Shown one piece after another: positions 18,448-27,600 of a stretch of 64,000 bases of DNA (position 1 is its first letter; each line of letters begins with the position of its first letter). The translations under genes were made by a program, and so were the position numbers. The notes beneath the pieces are model-generated. The model saw only the letters and a program-made list of their open reading frames with translations, was not told where the DNA came from and did no database searches. Where the stretch lies: the NCBI RefSeq assembly GCF_018200035.1, contig NZ_CP073581.1:244501-308500 (forward strand). Reading direction: 5' to 3'. The stretch is from Sulfitobacter albidus. GTDB taxonomy: Bacteria; Pseudomonadota; Alphaproteobacteria; Rhodobacterales; Rhodobacteraceae.

Positions 18448-18981
18448 GGGTTCGGCGTCCCGCAACGGGCCGGTCAGCGTGATGTGAAACCGGAAATCCT
18501 GCACGACATGGGGATAGCCCCATTGGGCCAGGTTGGCGCGCTGACGCGCGCTGAGCCGGGGGTTTTGCCGTCGCGCCACTTCATCCTCGGACGGGGCGGC
18601 ACGAAAGGTATCCAGCCCGCGCACGAATGTTTCGGCCATTTCATGCAGCGCGGCGGTTTCATCGACAGGTCGCAGCGCCAGAAATCTGCCCATCGTCATC
18701 ACGTCCAGCCGGTCAATCGTGATCGGCGGAAGATCGGCGGCCAACGCGCGCGCGGCCCGTGAAAGGCCCTCCGCATCGGAACCCGGCGCCAACCGCATCG
18801 GCGGCTTGAGCGTTGCGTGCAACCCATAGCGGCGCGGTCTTTCAGTGGCCCCGGAAAGATCCAGATCCGGTGGATGCGCCACCGCGCGACCCGCGTGCAT
18901 GTCCCACCCCAGCCACGCTGCACCCAGTTGCGCAAATTTCCCGTCGGGCGTGGCGTAGATCGCGTAGCGGCGGTATGTCAT
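18313..18981 (-). CDS. DUF1045 (2H phosphoesterase-like, phosphonate-associated) protein
   Basis: A 222-residue protein beginning MTYRRYAIYATPDGKFAQLG. It has the two H-x-T motifs of 2H phosphoesterases, HATLKPPM and FHITLTGPL, and matches the 'putative phosphonate metabolism protein' family normally found beside phn genes. Here it is the last gene of an amino-acid ABC operon, overlapping the AhpD-like gene by four bases. No C-P lyase gene is in the window. Function is unproven; it may act on cyclic phosphate intermediates. Confidence 0.83.
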   Translation of the reverse strand: MTYRRYAIYATPDGKFAQLGAAWLGWDMHAGRAVAHPPDLDLSGATERPRRYGLHATLKPPMRLAPGSDAEGLSRAARALAADLPPITIDRLDVMTMGRFLALRPVDETAALHEMAETFVRGLDTFRAAPSEDEVARRQNPRLSARQRANLAQWGYPHVVQDFRFHITLTGPLRDAEPLRAQAQRHFAPVLSQPYTIDHVTLAAQDAQGFFHALERIPLGNL

Positions 18982-19313
18982 GCGGCGAATTCGTCGTAAG
19001 CCTCCAGCGCCTTGGCGCCGTAGGCGATGGAGGGCCCGCCGCCCATGTAGCCGATCATTTCCAACGCCTCGCACATCTCTTCGCGGGTCAGGCCCAGCCG
19101 CACCAGCGATTTGACGTGGAACCCGATGCAGCTGTCGCAGCGGGTCGAGATGGCGATGCCCAGGGCGATCAGCTCCTTGGTTTTCTCATCCAGCGCGCCG
19201 GTGCGTTTGGCGGCCTTCGACATGGCGCCAAAACCCTCGAACATGCCCGGCGTCTGCTTTTGCAGGGTGCCGATGCGGGCGTTGGTCTCATTGAGAAATT
19301 TGGTCCAGCTCAT
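18978..19313 (-). CDS. Carboxymuconolactone decarboxylase/AhpD-like protein
   Basis: A 111-residue CMD-domain protein with the AhpD-type redox pair in TRCDSCIGFHVKSLVRLG (CxxC followed by His), then EEMCEALEMIGYMGGGPS. The motif points to peroxidase or disulfide chemistry rather than lactone decarboxylation. It sits nine bases after the ABC permease and overlaps the DUF1045 gene, so it is part of the transporter operon. Confidence 0.88.
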   Translation of the reverse strand: MSWTKFLNETNARIGTLQKQTPGMFEGFGAMSKAAKRTGALDEKTKELIALGIAISTRCDSCIGFHVKSLVRLGLTREEMCEALEMIGYMGGGPSIAYGAKALEAYDEFAA

Positions 19314-19322
19314 GGCTCTCTC

Positions 19323-20084
19323 CTATCGGCTTTCGTTCGCGCCCATGCGGCGTTCCAGCCAGCGCACAAAGAAACTGATGATGAGCACCAGCACGAGGTA
19401 TTCGAAAATCAGCAGGGTGTAGATTTCCAGTGGGCGGTATTCGGTCACGACCAGCTCATTGGCGCGGCGCGTCAGTTCCTGCATCCCGATGACAGAGGCA
19501 AAGGCCGACATTTTCACGATATAGATGAATTGGTTGGCCAGCGGCGGCAGGATCCGCCGGATTGCTTGCGGCAGGATCACATAGCGCATCGTCTGGGTGT
19601 AGCTCAGGCCCACGGTGCGCGCGGCTTCGGTCTGCCCCTTGGCGATGGATTGGATGCCGGAGCGGTAGATCTCGGCCGTGAACGCCGAATCCGAGATGGC
19701 GAGCGTGATGATCGCGCCCCAGAACGCGTCGATACTGACCGAAATGCCCATGGATTTCAGCACTACCGGCAACCCGTAAAACACCCAGAACAGCATCGGC
19801 AGCAGCGGGATCGCGCGGATGAACTCCACGTAGATGCGGGAGGGCAGGCGGATCCAGCGATTGTCGGACATGCCGGGCAGCGCGACGACCAGCCCGATCA
19901 CCATCGACATCACCGCGGCGATCACCGACAGCAGGATCGTATTGCCGAACCCATTGAGCAAAAAGCGGATGTTGGATGCGCCATTGGGCGTGGAGGGGTC
20001 GATCACGTACCAGCCCCAGTTTCCGGCCGCGCAGCCCGTCAGCAGTAAAAGCGCGCCAAGCGCCAGAAGGGTGTTGCGTTTCAT
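19323..20084 (-). CDS. Amino-acid ABC transporter permease (HisM/GlnP family)
   Basis: A 253-residue permease with an N-terminal lipoprotein-like stretch (LLLLTGCAAGN), the family block FLLNGFGNTILLSVIAAVMSMVIG, FIRAIPLLPMLFWVFYGLP, and the EAA loop EAARTVGLSYTQTMRYVILPQAIRRILPP. The ATG at 20084 is eight bases after the ATPase stop. It forms the channel with the divergent binding protein. Only one permease gene is present, so a homodimer is expected. Confidence 0.9.
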   Translation of the reverse strand: MKRNTLLALGALLLLTGCAAGNWGWYVIDPSTPNGASNIRFLLNGFGNTILLSVIAAVMSMVIGLVVALPGMSDNRWIRLPSRIYVEFIRAIPLLPMLFWVFYGLPVVLKSMGISVSIDAFWGAIITLAISDSAFTAEIYRSGIQSIAKGQTEAARTVGLSYTQTMRYVILPQAIRRILPPLANQFIYIVKMSAFASVIGMQELTRRANELVVTEYRPLEIYTLLIFEYLVLVLIISFFVRWLERRMGANESR

Positions 20085-20092
20085 GGGCGCTC

Positions 20093-20836
20093 TCAATGCT
20101 TGAGGATCTGGTTGAGGAACGTGCGGCAGCGTTCTGTTTGCGGGTTCTCGAAAAATCCTTCGGGCGTGCCGGTTTCGACAATGGCGCCCTGATCCATGAA
20201 CACCATGCGGTCGGCGGCGCGGCGGGCAAATCCCATCTCGTGGGTGACGACGATCATGGTCATGCCGCTGTCTGCAAGATCGACGATCACGTCCAGCACT
20301 TCCGAGATCATCTCGGGGTCGAGCGCCGATGTCGGCTCGTCGAACAGCATGATCTTGGGCTCCATACACAGCGAGCGTGCGATCGCCACGCGCTGTTGCT
20401 GGCCACCCGACAGGGCCGACGGTTTCTTGTGTGCCTGCTCTGGAATGCGCACGCGTTCGAGGTATTTCATCGCCCGCGCCTCAGCCTCGCCGCGCGACAG
20501 GCCGCGTGCCTTCATCGGGCCAAGCGTGAGGTTTTGCAGGATCGTGAGATGCGGAAACAGATTGAATTGCTGAAACACCATCCCGACCTCCGAACGGATC
20601 GCGTCGATGGAGCTTTCGTCGCGCAATTCGGTCCCGTCCACGGTGATGGTGCCGTCGTCGTGCCGCTCCAACGCGTTGACGCAGCGGATCAGCGTTGATT
20701 TGCCCGACCCCGACGGCCCGCAGACCACGATCCGCTCGCCGTGGGCGACGGTCATGTCGATGTCGCGCAGGGCGTGATAGTCGCCGAACCACTTGTTAAC
20801 GCCGGAAAGTGTGATCGCGTCGTTTTGTTCTGTCAT
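20093..20836 (-). CDS. Amino-acid ABC transporter ATP-binding protein (GlnQ/HisP family)
   Basis: A 247-residue ATPase: Walker [20 protein letters not shown]-loop [12 protein letters not shown], signature [15 protein letters not shown], Walker [17 protein letters not shown]-loop VVTHEMGFA. This is typical of polar amino acid importers. The ATG at 20836 was chosen over a longer frame because homology begins at once after it. It is the first gene of the minus-strand operon, transcribed away from the binding protein. Confidence 0.93.
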   Translation of the reverse strand: MTEQNDAITLSGVNKWFGDYHALRDIDMTVAHGERIVVCGPSGSGKSTLIRCVNALERHDDGTITVDGTELRDESSIDAIRSEVGMVFQQFNLFPHLTILQNLTLGPMKARGLSRGEAEARAMKYLERVRIPEQAHKKPSALSGGQQQRVAIARSLCMEPKIMLFDEPTSALDPEMISEVLDVIVDLADSGMTMIVVTHEMGFARRAADRMVFMDQGAIVETGTPEGFFENPQTERCRTFLNQILKH

Positions 20837-20850
20837 GGACGGCCCCTGTC

Positions 20851-20880
20851 TGAGGTGTATAGTATAGTTGACAGTTGCCA
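20851..20880. promoter_or_regulatory. AT-rich divergent promoter segment
   Basis: Between the divergent ATPase and binding-protein genes lies TGTATAGTATAGTTGACAG. On the plus strand TTGACA (20868-20873) resembles a -35. On the minus strand TATACT/TATACA resembles a -10. It stands out from GC-rich surroundings. The assignment is by eye. Confidence 0.4.
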
Positions 20881-20958
20881 AGGCGCCAGTCGGGATTACC
20901 TCTGCGCCACCACCAAGGCCCGTTCAAGGGTCAAACACCACTCCACAGGGGAAACATC

Positions 20959-21735
20959 ATGAAATTTCTGAAACATATCGGCTTGGCCGTGGGCCTTGCC
21001 GCGACTGTCTGGGCCACGGCTTCGTCGGCGCAATCGGCGCTCAACGAGATTCTCAGCGGCGGCACGCTCAAGGTCGGCACGACCGGCGACTGGAACCCGA
21101 TGAGCGTGCGCGATCCCGCGACCAACAGCTATCAGGGCTATGACATCGACATCATGACCCAACTGGCCGCCGACATGGGCGTCGAGCTTGAAATGGTGCC
21201 GACCGATTGGAAAACGCTGGTGAACGGCGTCGTGGCGGGCAACTACCATATGACCGGCTCCGCCTCGATCAGCCCCGCGCGCCTCAAGGCGGCAGGCTAT
21301 TCCGATAGCTATATCGCGGTCGAGATGTTCCCCTTCACCACCAAGGACAAGCTGGCGAATTTCGACGGCTGGGACAGCATTAACAACGGTGAGGTAAAGG
21401 TCGCAACCACGCTCGGCACCTCGTTCGAGGCGATGGTCAAGGAGTGGTTCCCCGACGCGGAGATCGTCGTGGTCGAAGCCCCCGCGCGCGGCTTCCAGGA
21501 AGTGCTCTCTGGCCGGGCGGATGTGTTCATCACCTCCAACATCGAAGGGTCCACGCTGCTGCAAAAATTCCCCAACGTGCGGCAGATCGAAGTGAGCGAA
21601 GCGCGCTCGCCCACGCCCATCGCGATGCTGCTGCCGCAGACCGATCAGGTCTGGATCAACTACGTCAACAGCTGGATCGAGCTGAAAAAGACGCAAGGCT
21701 TCTTTGAGGAAGTCGCGCTGAAATGGGGTCTGTGA
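20959..21735 (+). CDS. Amino-acid-type ABC transporter substrate-binding protein
   Basis: A 258-residue family 3 binding protein with a signal peptide ending in TASSAQS. Ligand-fold markers are GGTLKVGTTGDWNPMSV, GYDIDIMTQLAADMGVELEMV and GSASISPARLKAAGYSDSY. Closest in look to the cyclohexadienyl-dehydratase-like branch (GTTGDW), which may be a binding protein or a periplasmic enzyme. The ATG at 20959 follows AGGGGA. It serves the divergent ATPase and permease. Confidence 0.9.
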   Translation: MKFLKHIGLAVGLAATVWATASSAQSALNEILSGGTLKVGTTGDWNPMSVRDPATNSYQGYDIDIMTQLAADMGVELEMVPTDWKTLVNGVVAGNYHMTGSASISPARLKAAGYSDSYIAVEMFPFTTKDKLANFDGWDSINNGEVKVATTLGTSFEAMVKEWFPDAEIVVVEAPARGFQEVLSGRADVFITSNIEGSTLLQKFPNVRQIEVSEARSPTPIAMLLPQTDQVWINYVNSWIELKKTQGFFEEVALKWGL

Positions 21736-21756
21736 GACCTTTTCATAGCTGACCAC

Positions 21757-21785
21757 AGGGCGCCCTTCACCGGGGCGCCCTTTTT
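21757..21785 (+). terminator. Rho-independent terminator
   Basis: AGGGCGCCC and GGGCGCCCT form a GC-rich stem with a short loop, followed by five T. It lies 22 bases after the binding-protein stop and before the MATE gene. Confidence 0.9.
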
Positions 21786-21797
21786 GATGGAGCCTGC

Positions 21798-23168
21798 ATG
21801 ATCGACGATGACCTGACCCAAGGACCGCTGAGCGGTCACTTCCGCCGCATCGCACTACCTGCGGCGATCGGGATGCTGTTTTCCACGCTCTATAACGTCG
21901 TCGATACGTTCTACGCGGGGTGGTTCGGCACGCAGGCGCAAGCTGGATTATCGGTGGGGTTTCAGGCGTTCTTTATCCTTGTGGCCATCGGTTTCGGCAC
22001 CTCTTCGGCGATGAGCGCGCTGGTGGGCAATGCCAAGGGACGCCGCGATGCGGCGGACGCGCGGCATCTGGCGGCGCAGGGCATCAGCTTTGCCGTGGTT
22101 GCGACCGGGCTGATGATTCTTACAGCACTGCTCACCGGCCCTTCGCTGATCGCACTGGTGTCCGAGCCGGGAGCGTACCGCGACGCGGGGCAGGGGTATT
22201 TCAATCTGCTGATCCTGTCGTTGCCGGGATTCATCATCGGCTATTCCGGCAACGGTATCCTGCAAGCGCGCGGCGACACCAAATCCATGCAACGCGCGCT
22301 GATGGTGGCGTTTTTTGTCAACGTGGGGCTGAACCCGCTGCTCATGTACGGGATCCCCGGTGTCGTGCCTGGGCTCGGCTTTAACGGGATCGCGCTGGCC
22401 ACTGTGATCAGCCAATCCGGGGTGGCGGTTTTCATTCTGTGGCGCGTGTTCGGGCGCGCCGTCATGCAGGATCTGCGCGCCGCCGAATTCATCCCCGATC
22501 TGGCGAAGTTCCGTGAGATCATGGCGCAGGCGTTTCCGGCGGGCTTTGCGTTGCTGGTGACCTTCTCAAGCGGGTTCATCGTGCAATACGCGCTGAAATC
22601 CTACGGAGAGGCGTCGATTGCCGCCTACGGCATCACCATGCGGATCGAGCAGCTGTTCCTGCTGCCCGCGCTTGGCATCACCATCGCGCTGGTGCCCATC
22701 GCGGCACAGAACTATGGCGCGCAAGACAGTGACCGGGTCCGCGCGGCGTTCCACCGCTGTTGGATCATGGGGGTCATCATGTGCACGGTGGCGTTTCCGT
22801 TTTTGTGGTGGGGGGGCGCATGGGCTGCCCGCGTATTTTCCGACGACGCCGAAGTGATCCGCATCTCGGCGCTGTTTTTGAAGGTCGAGGCGGTGATTCT
22901 ACCGCTTTACGTGGTGCTGTTTTCCATCAATTCGCTGTTGCAGGCGCTTAAAAAAGCCAGCTGGACGATGTGGATCGGCATCTACCGCCAATGGATCGGG
23001 ATCGCCCTGTTCATCTGGCTGTTTACCGTGCCGATTGACTGGGGTCTGACCGGTGTACGCATCGGGATCGCCGCCGGTGTGGGCACCGGTTTGCTGTTGT
23101 CGCTCGCCGTGGTGGTCTATGTGGCCCGGTCGCGGATCGGCAGCCTGATGCCCGCCAGAATCGCTTGA
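21798..23168 (+). CDS. MATE family efflux transporter
   Basis: A 456-residue protein with about twelve hydrophobic helices in two repeated halves. The N-terminal MatE signature is FRRIALPAAIGMLFSTLYNVVDTFYAGWFG. The second copy begins FREIMAQAFPAGFALLVTFSSGF. Such carriers export drugs or metabolites by H+ or Na+ antiport. Its ATG at 21798 lies just after the terminator above; the promoter is not clear. Substrate unknown. Confidence 0.92.
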   Translation: MIDDDLTQGPLSGHFRRIALPAAIGMLFSTLYNVVDTFYAGWFGTQAQAGLSVGFQAFFILVAIGFGTSSAMSALVGNAKGRRDAADARHLAAQGISFAVVATGLMILTALLTGPSLIALVSEPGAYRDAGQGYFNLLILSLPGFIIGYSGNGILQARGDTKSMQRALMVAFFVNVGLNPLLMYGIPGVVPGLGFNGIALATVISQSGVAVFILWRVFGRAVMQDLRAAEFIPDLAKFREIMAQAFPAGFALLVTFSSGFIVQYALKSYGEASIAAYGITMRIEQLFLLPALGITIALVPIAAQNYGAQDSDRVRAAFHRCWIMGVIMCTVAFPFLWWGGAWAARVFSDDAEVIRISALFLKVEAVILPLYVVLFSINSLLQALKKASWTMWIGIYRQWIGIALFIWLFTVPIDWGLTGVRIGIAAGVGTGLLLSLAVVVYVARSRIGSLMPARIA

Positions 23169-23191
23169 CGGTCTGCGACAAATCTGCGCAT

Positions 23192-23217
23192 GTTTCCGAT
23201 AGGAAACGGTAGTTTCC
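23192..23217. promoter_or_regulatory. GTTTCC/GGAAAC palindrome with extra half-site
   Basis: A perfect 16-bp palindrome GTTTCCGATAGGAAAC (23192-23207) is followed by a third GTTTCC at 23212-23217. It lies just upstream of the glycine riboswitch and so probably near the dadA promoter. This is a likely operator for an unidentified repressor or activator. Confidence 0.55.
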
Positions 23218-23228
23218 CTCGACGTAAA

Positions 23229-23405
23229 GGACCGTTCGGGAGAGCGCGGAGCGATCCGCCGCCGAAGGAGCAACCGCCCCGGTAAACTCTCAGGCACCCA
23301 GGACCGACGGCCCTCAACACTCCGAAGAGTGGTGGCACTGCCACCCGCCGAAGGAGCAAGCCCTGCATCCGGGTGAAACTCTCAGGCCAGTGACGGAGGG
23401 GGCGA
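23229..23405 (+). ncRNA. Tandem glycine riboswitch (gcvT-type element)
   Basis: Two consecutive glycine aptamers are recognisable. The first (about 23229-23312) holds GCCGAAGGAGCAA at 23261-23273 and AAACTCTCAGGCA at 23284-23296. The second (about 23313-23405) repeats CGCCGAAGGAGCAAG at 23346-23360 and GAAACTCTCAGGCC. These two blocks are the signature of the gcvT RNA. The element ends about 20 bases before the dadA-like start codon, so it can control that gene's translation or transcription in response to glycine. A GATTTTT run follows at 23404-23410. Confidence 0.95.
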
Positions 23406-23426
23406 TTTTTGGGAGAGGAATTCCCC

Positions 23427-24644
23427 ATGCGCTCTATCGCTGTCATCGGCGCCGGAATCACCGGCGTGACTACTGCATTCGAACTTCACCGCCTCGGGCT
23501 GGACGTCACCGTCTACGACCGCCAGCGCTATGCCGCGATGGAAACATCCTTTGCCAATGGCGGCCAGCTCAGCGCGTCCAACGCCGAGGTCTGGAACCAG
23601 ACGAGCACGGTCCTCAAGGGCCTCAAATGGATGTGGAAGCGCGACGCGCCACTGCTGGTGAGCCTCAAGCCAAGCTGGCACAAGGCAAGCTGGATGGCGG
23701 AATTTATCCGCGCGATCCCGCAGTACCGCGACAACACCGTGCGCACCACCCGCATGGCCATCGCCGCGCGGGATGGTCTGCGTGAAATGGCGCAGGTGGC
23801 GGGCGTCGATTTCGATCTCTCCCCCGCCGGGATCCTGCATTTCTATGCTCAGCAGCATGATTTCGACCACGCCCGCGAGGTGACCAAACTGCTCGCCCAA
23901 GGCGGACTCGCGCGCAAGGAACTGATGCCCGAGGAGGTCCGCGCGCACTGCCCCGAGCTGAGCGGGGATCTGGTCGGTGGCTTCTGGACCGAAAGCGACA
24001 TGACCGGCGACATTCACAAATTCACCATGGGCGTGGCCGGTTGGCTGCGCGGACAGGGCGTGCAGTTCAAGATGGGCACACCGGTCGAACAGCTGACGCG
24101 CAAGGACGGCGGCATCGACGTGGACGGCACCCACCACGACGCGGTTGTGATCTGCGCGGGCGTCGCCTCGCGCCGCTTTGCCGCGCAACTGGGCGAGCGG
24201 GTGAACATCTATCCGGTCAAGGGCTATTCAATCACCGTGAACCTCACGGATGAGGCCTCGCGCGCGGCGGCGCCGACGGTGTCGTTGCTGGATGACGCGG
24301 CCAAAATCGTGACATCGCGGCTGGGCGAGGGGCGTTTCCGCATCGCCGGCACCGCCGAGTTCAACGGCGAGAACCGCGATATTCGCGACGACCGCATCCG
24401 CCCGCTGGTGAAATGGTGCGAGCGGTATTTCCCCGGCGTGTGCACCGAAAGCGTCGTGCCCTGGGCCGGGCTGCGCCCGATGATGCCAAACATGATGCCG
24501 CGCGTGGGCGCGGGGCAATCGGCGGGCGTGTATTTCAACACCGGCCACGGGCATCTGGGCTGGACCCTGTCGGCGGCAACGGCGCGCATCCTTGCGGGTG
24601 AGGTCGCAGGCACCGTCACGCCCGCCCTGTCACGCGCGGCCTAG
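23427..24644 (+). CDS. dadA: D-amino acid dehydrogenase / glycine oxidase-like FAD oxidoreductase
   Basis: A 405-residue DAO-superfamily flavoprotein with FAD motif SIAVIGAGITGVTTAFELHRLG at residues 3-24, the DadA signature ETSFANGGQLSASNAEVWN, and the C-terminal WAGLRPMMPNMMPRVG and FNTGHGHLGWTLSAA. It oxidises small D-amino acids or glycine to the keto acid and ammonia at the membrane. The ATG at 23427 follows GAGAGG. The glycine riboswitch directly upstream strongly suggests that glycine, or a compound degraded to it, is the physiological substrate. It ends four bases into the convergent RTX/Hint gene. Confidence 0.9.
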   Translation: MRSIAVIGAGITGVTTAFELHRLGLDVTVYDRQRYAAMETSFANGGQLSASNAEVWNQTSTVLKGLKWMWKRDAPLLVSLKPSWHKASWMAEFIRAIPQYRDNTVRTTRMAIAARDGLREMAQVAGVDFDLSPAGILHFYAQQHDFDHAREVTKLLAQGGLARKELMPEEVRAHCPELSGDLVGGFWTESDMTGDIHKFTMGVAGWLRGQGVQFKMGTPVEQLTRKDGGIDVDGTHHDAVVICAGVASRRFAAQLGERVNIYPVKGYSITVNLTDEASRAAAPTVSLLDDAAKIVTSRLGEGRFRIAGTAEFNGENRDIRDDRIRPLVKWCERYFPGVCTESVVPWAGLRPMMPNMMPRVGAGQSAGVYFNTGHGHLGWTLSAATARILAGEVAGTVTPALSRAA

Positions 24645-27600
24645 GCCGCCAGTGACAGCGCAGACTGCGCAGGCGGCGTCAGATCCGCCAGCGCGATTGC
24701 CGCCTCGAAACGGCGCAGCGTCGGGCGCGCGGCGGGGTAATCCGCCGTGCCGTCGAACAATTCGGGGAACAGCGTTTCAAGCTCCGCGCGCGGACCCTCA
24801 TCAAGCCCCGACAGGCTGCGTGCGCCGGGTTGAAAGCTTTCGGTCCAGCAGCCATCGGACATCACGATCTCATGCGCGTCGAACATCAGGTGGATGTAGG
24901 TTGCGCTATCGTCCGGGGCCGTCTCGACGCCGTCGAGGCAGGTCAGATGGGTCGCGGCGATCAGGGCTTCGTCCATACCGAGGTTCAACTCAATCTTCGC
25001 GCCTTCGCGCAGAAAACGGTGCTGGGGGCTGACGGTCATGTCGCGCAGCGGCGCGTTCGGACGCAACGCGCCGCGCGCCACGCGGATCGGGCGCAGCTGG
25101 GGGCCAGCGCCAGATCGCGGGCGTTCAGCACCTTGGTCCCGATCCAGCGGATGGGTTGCAGGCCGTTGTCCCGTGTCTTGACCAGATCACCCACGCGCAA
25201 GTCCTCGACCCGCAGGCCGCCACGGTCGGTGGCGATACGCGTGCCGGGGGTGAAACACGGCACAATGCTCTCGATGTCGGTGAAAGTCAGCGTGCCTTCA
25301 AGCGCACCGCCCGCATCAAAGAACTGTACCGTGCCGCTGGTGCTGTTGCCATCGGCATCGTCGGTTTCGGTCACGACGTAGCTGCCGCCGGGGCTGAGCG
25401 TACCGGTCAGATCCAGCGTGTCATTGTCGTCGCCACCACTGCCACCCGCGATCGTGTCGCCAAAGGCCGCGCCTGCGACGGTATAGCTGAACGTATCGGC
25501 ATCATCGCCGCCCTCCAGGCTATCTGCCCCGGTGCCCGCGATGAAGCTGTCGTTGCCCGCACCGCCAAAAACATCGACGCCCGCGCTGTCGGCGCTTGCA
25601 TCCACAGTGTCGTCGCCGATCCCCAGCCGGATCCGTTCGATTTCGGCGAAGTCGGCGCTGCCTGTGGCGTGGGTCAGCGCACCTGCCTCGTCGCCGGTAA
25701 AGGTGACGGATGTGGCCGCCGTGACGTTGGTGGCATTCAGCAGATCGCCGTCTGTCTCATTGCTTTCCCCGCCCACAACACTGTCGGCGCCGGTGCCGTC
25801 TCCAAGGATGAAGGTGTCGTCCCCGCCGTCACCGTACATCGTATCGTCGCCCGCGCCGCCCGCAATCCGGTCATTTCCGTCCGCGGTATCCTCGGCAACG
25901 AACGCGTCGCCGGCAAAGATTGCATCGTTGTCGCCCGCGATATCCTCAAGGCCCGTGCGATCGGCGGCGGGGATCCAGTCGGCGACAAGGTTGGGGTTGC
26001 TCAGCTCGGTGCCGAGCCGGATATCGTCGAAGTCGGCGATTTCCTCTGGGGTGCGCACATCGCTCCACAGGCGGGCCTCTTGGATGGCGCCGTCAAACAG
26101 TTGGGGCACGGCAAAGCCACCGCCCACGCTGTCCTGCTCCTGACCAAAGGCGATGGTGCCCCCGGCTTCAAGCGGATTGCCCGCCTGGTGGATCTGGTCG
26201 CTGGTCTCAATGCCGTCGACGTAGGTCTTCAGGCTGCCTGTGGAGCTGTCCCAGCTGACTGCAAAGCTGTGCGGTGTACCGTCGAACAGATCCGCGGTCG
26301 GCACGCCTGTATTGATGGAAGAGCCATTGATGAAGACCGAAATCGTGCCACCTGTGGCAAAAACCAGGAATTCATTGTTGCTGGTCGGGGTCGCATAGGA
26401 GAACAGCGATGATTGCCCCGTGCCGATTGGATCGGCGGTAAAGCGTGTCTCGAAGGTGATGGCGTCCGTCGGAAAGTCACTTACGTTCGAGGCCAGCGCG
26501 ACACCGTCGGTGCCGGTCGCGTTAAAGACCGCGGCTTGCGGTGACCCGCCCGAGATGACGTCTGAACCGCTTCCCCCATTGATCCGGTCGGCATCTGCGC
26601 CGCCCCAGATCGTATCGTTTCCGGCACCGGCGTTCAGCGTATCGTCGCCGCTGTCGCCGAAAGCGAGGTCGTCACCGTCGGCGACGTTGACAAAATCGGC
26701 GCCCGCGCCCGCCTCGACGGTGTCGTTGCCAGTCCCCGCACTGACCGTGTCGTTGCCGGTGCCCGCATCGAGGATGTCATCACCGCTGCCTGCGAGGATA
26801 CTGTCCGCGCCCGCGCCGGTCTCCGCGACGATACCGCCGGTATCCGCAATTCCGTCGACCGTGTCGTTGCCGCTGCCGGTCTCCAGCGTCTCGATCTCGC
26901 GGAAGGTCGCGGTATCGGTGCCATCGGTGAGCGTGCCCGCCTCTTCGGCGGTATAGGTCACTGTCAGTGGCGCCGCGACAGTGCCCGCGTCAAGCGTGTC
27001 GCCATCGGTCTCGCCGGTCTCGCCGCCGACAAGCGTGTCGTTGCCAAAACCATCGGTGAGCACAAGGCGGTCGTCCCCGCCCTGTCCGAACACCTGATCG
27101 TCACCGGCCCCACCGTCGATCACATCATCGCCCGCCCCGTCATTCAGCGCGGGATCGACCAATCCGGGGTAGCTGACCAGATCGACGGTGGTCCCGCCGG
27201 TATCCGGGCCGCTGATGCTGGAGAACAGCTGATTGCCGCCGTTATTCTCGAAATAGATGATCTCGACAAGGTGCGGCCCCGGCTCAAGCGCGATGAAACC
27301 GCTTTCGGTGGCAAGCCCGTGCAAACCGTCATTGTCGACGACTTCGATCCCGTCGATGAACAATTTTGATCCATCGTCCGAGCTGGTCGAGAAGGTGTAA
27401 AAGCCACCTTCCTCAATGTAGAGCTCCGAGGTGAATTTCAGCGCAAAGTCATCTGCGGTGTCGTAGTCCGCCGGTGTGATGCTGTCGGAAACACCCGACG
27501 CGGTGAGCGTGTTGGTATTGTCGCGCCCACCGTTCTGCGTGAACCCCGCCGCCGCGAGGTCGGTCGGGTTACCCGTCGGGTCAAGGTCGTAGTATTCGTA

